This document shows positions 14,215 to 19,369 of a stretch of DNA of 19,369 nt, piece by piece. Below the pieces are notes generated by a model. It saw only the letters and a list, made by a program, of their open reading frames with translations, was not told the origin of the DNA and ran no database searches. Source of the stretch: Lachnospiraceae bacterium (GTDB lineage: Bacteria; Bacillota_A; Clostridia; Lachnospirales; Lachnospiraceae); contig VSNT01000078.1 in NCBI GenBank assembly GCA_009774465.1, positions 1 through 19,369 on the forward strand, read 5' to 3'. Numbering within the stretch: position 1 is the first letter of the stretch; every line of letters begins with the position of its first letter. The translations under genes were made by a program, and so were the position numbers.

Positions 14215-15682
14215 ATTCTCCTCTGATATCTTCTGTGGGCGGCTTTAGGGGATAGCTGCCGGTAAAGCATCCTGTGCAGATCTGCCGGCCTTCTACGATC
14301 TGTGTCAGTCTTTCTTCCTTAAGATATCCAAGGGAATCGGCTCCTATGATTTTACAGATTTCCTCCACAGAACGGTTGTAAGCAATGAGCTGCTCTCTTG
14401 CAGGCACATCTGTTCCGAAATAGCATGGCCACAAAAAGGGCGGCGAACTGACACGCATATGTACTTCTCTTGCGCCTGCCTCCCGCAGCATATGTACAAT
14501 CCGATCCGAGGTAGTGCCTCTCACAATGGAATCATCAATCATAATCACCCGCTTGCCACCCACTGCCTCTTTTAAAACATTCAATTTTACCCGTACACTG
14601 CTTTCCCTGCTCTTCTGCCCCGGCTTAATAAAGGTTCTTCCCACATAGCTGTTTTTTACAAAAGCCTGTCCGTAGGGAATCCCTGACTGGAGGGAATAGC
14701 CAAGCGCCGCACAGTTGCCCGATTCCGGCACTCCCACCACCAAATCCGCCTCCACAGGAGAATCCATTGCCAGAAATTTCCCTGCCAGAATACGGGAATT
14801 GTAAACACTCATCCCGTCAATATAGCTGTCAGGCCTTGCAAAATAAATATATTCAAACACACACCTGGCATGTTTTTCTTTCGGGATGCACATGCTTTTA
14901 TCGGACTCAATGCCTTTTTCCGGAGAAATGGTAACAATCTCTCCCGGCTCCACATCTCTTACAAAAGAAGCCCCTACCGTATCAAGGGCGCAGGTTTCCG
15001 AAGCCAGAATATAGGCATGATCCCGCTTTCCAATACAAAGCGGCCGAAAGCCAAAGGGATCTCTTGCCCCAATCAGCTTACGGGGCGACATAATAATCAG
15101 GGAATAGGCCCCTTTTATCTTTTTCATGGCCCGTCCTACCGCTTCCTCAACGGTGTTGGAATTTAACCGCTCTCTTGCAATATAATAGGCAATCACCTCG
15201 GAATCAATGGTTGTCTGAAAAATTGCCCCGGTATATTCCAGCTGTCGTCTAAGCTCCGGGGTATTGATTAAATTTCCGTTGTGAGCAAGGCCGAGGGTTC
15301 CTTTTACATAATTTAATACCAGAGGCTGGGCATTTTCTCTGGTAGAGCTTCCGGCAGTGGAATACCGCACATGCCCCACCCCGATATCTCCCTTTAGCTT
15401 TTCCAAAATTTCCGGAGTAAAGGCTTCATTTAAAAGCCCCATATCCTTAGAGCTTACAACTTTCCCTTTGGGCCCTTTGGTATCGCTCACCGCAATACCG
15501 CAGCTTTCCTGGCCTCTGTGCTGTAATGCATATAACCCATAATAAATCGTGGATGCCACATCTGCGCCCTCAAAATCATACATCCCAAAGACGCCGCACT
15601 CTTCCCCAGGCTTATCCGCCCCATCCGGTACCTGTATAGAATCACGTTTTCCCCCCACAGGCATAACGCTTTTTCTTTTCAT
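14204..15682 (-). CDS. purF: Amidophosphoribosyltransferase (PurF), [4Fe-4S] propeptide type
   Basis: First committed step of purine synthesis: PRPP plus glutamine to 5-phosphoribosylamine. The 492-residue protein has a 28-residue propeptide ending GEE before Cys29 of CGVFG, which becomes the N-terminal nucleophile after cleavage. Glutaminase motifs are intact: LQHRGQES (53-60), GHVRYSTAG (103-111) and AHNGNLIN (133-140). The PRPP loop is MIDDSIVRGT (381-390). Fe-S ligands are Cys274, Cys420, Cys469 and Cys472. GGGAG lies 8 nt before the ATG, and the purC stop is 35 nt upstream. This is the functional enzyme, against which the paralogue at 11061-12467 can be compared. Oxygen sensitivity through the cluster is known for this class. 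Confidence 0.97.
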   Translation of the reverse strand: MKRKSVMPVGGKRDSIQVPDGADKPGEECGVFGMYDFEGADVASTIYYGLYALQHRGQESCGIAVSDTKGPKGKVVSSKDMGLLNEAFTPEILEKLKGDIGVGHVRYSTAGSSTRENAQPLVLNYVKGTLGLAHNGNLINTPELRRQLEYTGAIFQTTIDSEVIAYYIARERLNSNTVEEAVGRAMKKIKGAYSLIIMSPRKLIGARDPFGFRPLCIGKRDHAYILASETCALDTVGASFVRDVEPGEIVTISPEKGIESDKSMCIPKEKHARCVFEYIYFARPDSYIDGMSVYNSRILAGKFLAMDSPVEADLVVGVPESGNCAALGYSLQSGIPYGQAFVKNSYVGRTFIKPGQKSRESSVRVKLNVLKEAVGGKRVIMIDDSIVRGTTSDRIVHMLREAGAREVHMRVSSPPFLWPCYFGTDVPAREQLIAYNRSVEEICKIIGADSLGYLKEERLTQIVEGRQICTGCFTGSYPLKPPTEDIRGEYDT

Positions 15683-15717
15683 CTGATAAACTCCCTGCCA
15701 TCCGGCAAACTTCCTGT

Positions 15718-16425
15718 TTATGCAAGTCCCAGTCGCTTAAACACTTCATTATATGCTTCTTCCACATTCCCAAGATCTCTGCGGAAACGGTCTTTATCCA
15801 GCTTTTCGTTGGTATTCACATCCCATAACCTGCAGGTATCAGGTGATGTTTCGTCTGCCAGAAGAATCTGTCCGTGGAAGCGTCCAAACTCAATTTTAAA
15901 ATCGATTAATTTGATATCAGCCTGAAGGAAATAAGCCTTTAATACTTCATTTACCTTAAATGCATATTTCTTGATGGTGTCAATTTCTTCCCAGGTGGCA
16001 AGTCCAAGGGCAACTGCAAAGTAACTGTTAATCAGAGGATCGCCCAGCTCGTCATTTTTGTAGCTGAACTCAATAGTAGGCTCTTTAAAAGGGGTTCCCT
16101 CGGGCACACCAAGCCTCTTGGAAAAGCTGCCTGCCGCCACATTCCTGATAATTACCTCAAGGGGAACAATCTCCACCTTTTTCACTGCTGTCTCTCTGTC
16201 GCTTAATTCTTCAATCAGGTGGGTGGGAACTCCTTCTTTTTCGAGAAGCTTAAACACATGGTTGGTCATACGGTTATTAATCACACCTTTTCCAACGATA
16301 GTTCCCTTCTTTTCTCCATTAAACGCTGTGGCATCATCCTTGTAATCCACGATTACCACATCGGGATCCTCTGTTGCAAATACCTTCTTTGCCTTTCCTT
16401 CGTAAATCTGTTCCAATTTTTCCAT
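15718..16425 (-). CDS. purC: Phosphoribosylaminoimidazole-succinocarboxamide synthase (PurC)
   Basis: Couples CAIR, aspartate and ATP to SAICAR, the substrate of PurB. The 235-residue single-domain bacterial form has YEGKAKKVF near the N-terminus, DDATAFNGEKK, the signature PLEVIIRNVAAGSFSKRLG, and LIDFKIEFGR. Start: an ATG at 16437 is possible, but GGAGG (16430-16434) overlaps that short leader and lies 5 nt before the ATG at 16425, so MEKLEQIYEG is the likely N-terminus. The gene starts 39 nt after the ABC ATPase, with a small hairpin in that gap, and is followed by purF. No purine riboswitch is visible before it. Confidence 0.96.
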   Translation of the reverse strand: MEKLEQIYEGKAKKVFATEDPDVVIVDYKDDATAFNGEKKGTIVGKGVINNRMTNHVFKLLEKEGVPTHLIEELSDRETAVKKVEIVPLEVIIRNVAAGSFSKRLGVPEGTPFKEPTIEFSYKNDELGDPLINSYFAVALGLATWEEIDTIKKYAFKVNEVLKAYFLQADIKLIDFKIEFGRFHGQILLADETSPDTCRLWDVNTNEKLDKDRFRRDLGNVEEAYNEVFKRLGLA

Positions 16426-16440
16426 GATTTCCTCCATTCC

Positions 16441-16455
16441 GCTGCCATTGGCAGC
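16441..16455 (-). other. Hairpin just before the purC ribosome site
   Basis: GCTGCC, loop ATT, GGCAGC: a perfect 6-bp stem ending 6 nt before the GGAGG of purC. With no T-run after it, it is not a terminator. It could protect a processed 5' end of the purC message or tune its translation. The start region of the solute-binding-protein gene has the same arrangement (18769-18784). Confidence 0.5.
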
Positions 16456-16464
16456 AATAAAATT

Positions 16465-17235
16465 TTATGCTTGAAATTTTTGGGTAAAATCCCGCACCCG
16501 TTCTTTATCTGAGGAAAAAACCTCCTCCGGCGTCCCCTGTTCCACGATCACGCCCTGATCCATAAAAATAATCCGGTCAGACAATTCTTTTGCAAACTGC
16601 ATCTCATGGGTTACAATAATCATTGTCATATGTTCCTTCGCAAGCTGCCGGATTACCTTAAGCACTTCTCCGGTAAGCTCAGGATCCAGTGCTGAAGTGG
16701 GCTCGTCGAAAAAAAGAATGTTAGGCTGCAGCGCCAGCGCCCTTGCAATGGATACTCTCTGCTGCTGTCCTCCTGACAGTTGGCAGGGATAGGCATCCGC
16801 CTTGTCCGAAAGCCCAAGCTGCTCTAAAAGCTTTTCCGCCCTTATCCTGGCTTCACTTTTGGATATTCCGTCTACACAAACAGGCGCATCCATGATATTT
16901 TTCATAACGCTGTAATGGGGAAACAAATTAAAATTCTGAAATACAAGGCCAAAGTTTTTTCGAATTTCTCTAAGCTCCGCCTTTCCTGCATAGACACATT
17001 TTCCATTTTCCTCCCATACAGCCTTTTTCCCAAGATAGATCAGTTCTCCGCCTTCCATCCGTTCAAGCATGGTGGCACAGCGAAGCAGGGTTGACTTTCC
17101 TGAACCGGAAGGGCCTATGATTGATACTACTTCGCCTTTTTTCACGGAAAGCGAAATATCCCTGATCACATCAAGACCGTCAAACCCCTTGCACATATGA
17201 TTAATTTCCAACAAAACATTTGTACTGTTTTCCAT
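16465..17235 (-). CDS. Polar amino-acid ABC transporter, ATP-binding protein (GlnQ/HisP type)
   Basis: The 256-residue cytoplasmic ATPase powers the importer formed with the next two genes. Motifs are Walker A GPSGSGKST (41-49), Q-loop Gln100 in LVFQNFNLFP, signature LSGGQQQR (153-160), Walker B ILFFDEPTSALDP (173-185) and H-loop His210. It has a short insert (WEENGKCVYAGK, about 74-85) compared with GlnQ, of a kind often seen in Clostridia. AAGGAAGGG precedes the ATG; the permease stop is 29 nt upstream. The amino acid is not determined by this subunit. The gene runs directly into purC, so the importer and the purine genes probably share a transcript. Confidence 0.95.
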   Translation of the reverse strand: MENSTNVLLEINHMCKGFDGLDVIRDISLSVKKGEVVSIIGPSGSGKSTLLRCATMLERMEGGELIYLGKKAVWEENGKCVYAGKAELREIRKNFGLVFQNFNLFPHYSVMKNIMDAPVCVDGISKSEARIRAEKLLEQLGLSDKADAYPCQLSGGQQQRVSIARALALQPNILFFDEPTSALDPELTGEVLKVIRQLAKEHMTMIIVTHEMQFAKELSDRIIFMDQGVIVEQGTPEEVFSSDKERVRDFTQKFQA

Positions 17236-17264
17236 CTGGTTCCCTTCCTTACCTATGATACCAG

Positions 17265-17912
17265 TTATCTGTAATAATTCAAAGCTTTTTCAATTCGTTC
17301 CATTGAAAATGCCACTGCAAAATTGAAAATGTAATAAAAAATCCCTGCCGCCATCAGGGGCATCATGCTTGTTTCCTTTGCTGCAATCTGCTTTGCCAGG
17401 GTAAACATTTCCGCATGGGCCAGCACAAAGGCCAGGGAAGTGTCCTTTACAAGGGTAATTGTTTCATTTGTAACAGAAGGCATAATCCGCTTGATTACCT
17501 GGGGAAGAATTATTTTCATAAAAGTCTGTGTTTTGCTATAGCCAAGCACCCTGGCTGCTTCATACTGTCCTATGGGCATAGACTCAATGCCGCCTCTGTA
17601 GATTTCTGCAAAATATGCCGCATAGTTAATGGAAAAGGCAAGGATGATAGCCGGGAACCGGTACCCTCTTAAATTTAGCCCAAACAGATAATAGGGCGCA
17701 AAGTACACCACTAACAACTGGAGCATTAGTGGTGTACCACGCATAATAGAAATATAGAACTTGCTGATTCCTCTTAGCAGTCCATTTTTAGACATTCTTC
17801 CAAAAGATATAAATAAACCAAGGGGCAGGGAAAAAAGAAGTGTCAGGAAAAAAATTTCCGTGGTTGATATCATCCCTTTTCCCAATTGCAATAACATAGT
17901 TCCTACACTCAT
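17265..17912 (-). CDS. Polar amino-acid ABC transporter, permease (HisM/GlnP type)
   Basis: The 215-residue membrane protein has about five predicted helices: around 17-38, 55-78, 86-103, 150-170 and 187-205. The cytoplasmic EAA loop that contacts the ATPase is at about 110-140 (SMPIGQYEAARVLGYSKTQT, then FMKIILPQ). SIMRGTPLMLQLL is typical of the HEQR family. It would work as a homodimer, because only one permease gene is present. AGGAG lies 6 nt before the ATG, and the solute-binding-protein stop is 14 nt upstream. Nothing unusual was seen. Confidence 0.95.
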   Translation of the reverse strand: MSVGTMLLQLGKGMISTTEIFFLTLLFSLPLGLFISFGRMSKNGLLRGISKFYISIMRGTPLMLQLLVVYFAPYYLFGLNLRGYRFPAIILAFSINYAAYFAEIYRGGIESMPIGQYEAARVLGYSKTQTFMKIILPQVIKRIMPSVTNETITLVKDTSLAFVLAHAEMFTLAKQIAAKETSMMPLMAAGIFYYIFNFAVAFSMERIEKALNYYR

Positions 17913-17926
17913 TTGTTCTCCTATTA

Positions 17927-18754
17927 CTATTTGCCCAGGCAGACGCTGCCTTCAAGACCGTACTTTTCTGCGATCTCCATAAATTTTCCGTCCTCTGCCA
18001 TCTCCAAAAGCGTCTCTTCCACCTGATCTTTTAACTCTTCGTTTCCAAGAAGGAAGCCGATGCCATACTGCTCTGTAGCCAGCTTTTCGTCAAGAATCAC
18101 ATATCCATCCCCTCTGGATGCAATCTGATAATCTGCAACGCCGATATCTACAGCCAGCGCATCAATTGCCCCTGACTCCAAATCCATAAATCCGGTATTA
18201 TAATCTGCATACTGATTTAATTCTGCAAAGGAAGCTGCAAGCTCCGCCGCATCTCCTTCCAAAGCTGCCAGTGCGGAAGAATCCTTCTGAACCCCTACCA
18301 GCTTTCCTGCAAGGTCTGCAAAGGAAGTAATTCCTGCATCCGCCTTCACTACAAATACCTGGCTGTTATCCACATAAGGCACGGAAAAAGTATAGGCATC
18401 CTCCCGTCCGTTCATGGTAAAACCATTCCAGATACAGTCAATGGAACCGGAAGACAGTTCAAAATCCTTGGAATCCCAGTCGATAGGCTGCTTTACAAGT
18501 TCCCAGCCTCTGCGGGCGCATACTTCCGCTGCAAGCTCCAAGTCAAATCCTGTATAATCTCCATTTTCATCCATATAGCCATAAGGAGGGAATTCCGCAT
18601 CAAACCCTACTGTGAAGGTTTTCCTTTCCTCTCCTGTTTCCTGCGTCGTTTCATTTGCTGTTGTCTCCTTACTTTCCTCATTCCTGCTGCCGCAGCCGGA
18701 AAGCAGGCCAAAAGACATTGCTGCCACTGTTAATAATACAATAAATTTTTTCAT
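17927..18754 (-). CDS. Polar amino-acid ABC transporter, solute-binding lipoprotein (family 3)
   Basis: The 275-residue protein has a lipoprotein signal (MKKFIVLL, hydrophobic core, lipobox LLSGC with Cys21) and a Ser/Glu/Thr-rich linker to about residue 45. A family 3 binding domain follows: TVGFDAEFPPYGYMDENGDYTGFDLELA (48-75), the ligand-contact region around DCIWNGFTMNGRED (106-119), and SVPYVDNSQVFVV. Start: GGAGG at 18761-18765 lies 6 nt before the ATG at 18754; the upstream ATG at 18766 overlaps that site and is rejected. The conserved residues fit glutamine-, cystine- or aspartate-type binders but do not choose among them. As first gene of the transcript it follows a 150-nt leader and a clear promoter. 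Confidence 0.95.
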   Translation of the reverse strand: MKKFIVLLTVAAMSFGLLSGCGSRNEESKETTANETTQETGEERKTFTVGFDAEFPPYGYMDENGDYTGFDLELAAEVCARRGWELVKQPIDWDSKDFELSSGSIDCIWNGFTMNGREDAYTFSVPYVDNSQVFVVKADAGITSFADLAGKLVGVQKDSSALAALEGDAAELAASFAELNQYADYNTGFMDLESGAIDALAVDIGVADYQIASRGDGYVILDEKLATEQYGIGFLLGNEELKDQVEETLLEMAEDGKFMEIAEKYGLEGSVCLGK

Positions 18755-18768
18755 CTTCTCCTCCATTC

Positions 18769-18784
18769 TGCCGCTTTAGCGGCA
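18769..18784 (-). other. Hairpin just before the solute-binding-protein ribosome site
   Basis: TGCCGC, loop TTTA with GCGGCA: a perfect 6-bp stem in the leader that ends a few nt before GGAGG. There is no T-run. Position and following bases (GAATGGAGGA) match the hairpin before purC. Confidence 0.5.
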
Positions 18785-18798
18785 TTTAAATCAGGGAA

Positions 18799-18821
18799 GT
18801 TGAAAGTTGTCTTCTTTCAAC
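18799..18821 (-). other. Leader hairpin of the ABC operon
   Basis: GTTGAAAG pairs with CTTTCAAC around a 7-nt loop, and a GGAA/TTCC pair can lengthen the stem past one bulge. It lies in the transcribed leader of the importer operon, about 45 nt before the start codon. It is not followed by T residues. No known riboswitch or T-box consensus accompanies it. Confidence 0.45.
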
Positions 18822-18913
18822 ATTTCCTTCATTTCAAATCACCTTGCCGAACCAAAACTTGCTTCTTCACTGCGTCATGTTATCACAGTAAAGTGTTTTT
18901 ACGTCCGAACAAC

Positions 18914-18942
18914 ATGCTATCATGCTGATTGGGAGAAGTCAA
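18914..18942 (-). promoter_or_regulatory. Sigma-A-like promoter of the ABC importer/purine operon
   Basis: On the minus strand TTGACT (18937-18942, 5/6) and TAGCAT (18914-18919, 4/6) are spaced by 17 bp. The predicted start, near 18907, leaves a leader of about 150 nt. An 18-bp imperfect dyad (18910-18927, CATG half-sites) covers the -10 and could be an operator. A small GTAAA/TTTAC hairpin (18888-18902) sits at the 5' end of the predicted transcript. T-rich repeats lie directly upstream of the -35. Confidence 0.7.
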
Positions 18943-19006
18943 GAAAAATTCTTTTTCAAGAAAAATCCTTTTTCACGAAAAAATCTTTTTCACGAAAAAT
19001 CCTTTT
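18940..19006. repeat. Four tandem 17-bp repeats with internal dyad symmetry
   Basis: Units are 18940-18956, 18957-18973, 18974-18990 and 18991-19006 (the last 16 bp), with consensus CAMGAAAAATYCTTTTT, where M is A or C. Each unit is itself a short inverted repeat, GAAAAA against TTTTTC. The array begins at the -35 of the ABC promoter and runs back into the last codons of the gene at 18990. It could act as an AT-rich upstream promoter element, a multi-site operator, or the terminator of the upstream gene. Confidence 0.8.
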
Positions 19007-19369
19007 CATACTCATCAACAATGGTTAATATTTCTCTTGCGTATTTGGGATAGGTTTCCACAAGATCTTTGATCTCCGCCTGGGCTTTTCCTGCAATAAC
19101 TTCTTTGTTATAGTCCATGCGTTTTCTTAAGGATTGCCTTCTGATAATCAGATTGTGGCGTATTTCCACCATTTCCTTTTTATCTAAGAGGGCTGCTGTC
19201 TGATGCAGCCAGATCATGGGATCTTTTACCTGATAACGCCTGAGTACATGCAAAAGGTCTTTCTGGCACTGGTCAAGCTCTCTCTCCGCCATCTGGTAGT
19301 TGTGGCGCTGTCCTTTTCCTCCTGGTACTGCTGCCAGCTCTTTCGAAGCTCGCTTGCGCTGGATACGTT
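18990..19369 (-). CDS. Unrecognised helical protein, C-terminal part (partial)
   Basis: The frame is open from the window's right edge to a TGA at 18990-18992. From the Met at 19292 it gives 100 residues rich in Glu, Lys, Arg and Gln with coiled-coil character: ERELDQCQKDLLHVLRRYQV, then MVEIRHNLIIRRQSLRKRMD and ILTIVDEYEKDFS at the end. I do not recognise the family. The 25 codons before that Met (19293-19369) include a less helical AVPGGKGQRHNYQ stretch. Another frame of the same bases reads ELRKSWQQYQEEKD, which looks more like the rest of the protein, so a frameshift near 19300-19320 is possible. The tandem 17-bp repeats begin within its last codons. The downstream ABC operon has its own promoter, so the two are probably separate units. 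Confidence 0.6.
   Translation of the reverse strand, partial: RIQRKRASKELAAVPGGKGQRHNYQMAERELDQCQKDLLHVLRRYQVKDPMIWLHQTAALLDKKEMVEIRHNLIIRRQSLRKRMDYNKEVIAGKAQAEIKDLVETYPKYAREILTIVDEYEKDFS

Noticed and set aside
18755..18907. Riboswitch or T-box in the long leader of the ABC operon
   Set aside because: I looked for T-box, S-box, glycine, lysine and purine riboswitch cores and found none. Only short hairpins without a terminator T-run are present.
18940..19006. CRISPR-like repeat array
   Set aside because: The repeats are directly adjacent with no spacers, are only 17 bp long, and no cas gene is present.

Overview
The window reads as chromosomal DNA of an anaerobic, low-to-mid GC Firmicute, most likely a gut Lachnospiraceae-type Clostridium. 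The grounds are strong GGAGG ribosome sites, a Firmicute-type [4Fe-4S] PurF with a propeptide, a 6-phosphofructokinase of the PPi-type clade, a LacI regulator and a lipoprotein amino-acid ABC importer. There is no rRNA, tRNA, IS transposase, phage gene or CRISPR array.

Region A (1-8839, minus strand) is one tightly packed gene string. In order of transcription it encodes a 6-phosphofructokinase homologue, a triose-phosphate-isomerase homologue, a LarA-type nickel-pincer racemase/epimerase homologue, a NagB-like deaminase, NagA, a class II fructose/tagatose-bisphosphate aldolase, a methyl-accepting signalling domain fused to an SsuA/NMT1-like solute-binding domain with no membrane anchor, and the first 21 codons of what looks like a TauE/SafE-family permease. 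NagA, NagB, kinase, aldolase and isomerase together would take an N-acetylamino-sugar 6-phosphate to triose phosphates. Several of these enzymes have unusual phosphate-contact or catalytic motifs, so the real substrate may not be plain GlcNAc-6-P.

Region B (8840-11060) holds the divergent control region, with a 22-bp near-perfect LacI-type operator. On the plus strand it encodes the LacI-family regulator and an aldose-1-epimerase-family protein, and it ends in a bidirectional terminator shared with the converging purine genes.

Region C (11061-18942, minus strand) starts at a sigma-A-like promoter. It encodes a three-gene polar amino-acid ABC importer, then purC, purF, a 188-bp palindromic MITE-like element, purB, and a second PurF-like protein. 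That second protein has lost the glutaminase residues but keeps the PRPP loop and all four Fe-S cysteines; it uses a TTG start. The palindromic element carries an outward-facing promoter aimed at purB.

Region D (18940-19369) has four 17-bp tandem repeats next to the ABC promoter and the 3' end of an unrecognised helical protein.

The best candidates for something undescribed are the cytosolic chemoreceptor/solute-binding fusion placed between a dedicated amino-sugar 'parallel glycolysis' and a TauE-like permease, with a divergent LarA homologue in the same operon, and the glutaminase-dead PurF paralogue encoded next to purB.
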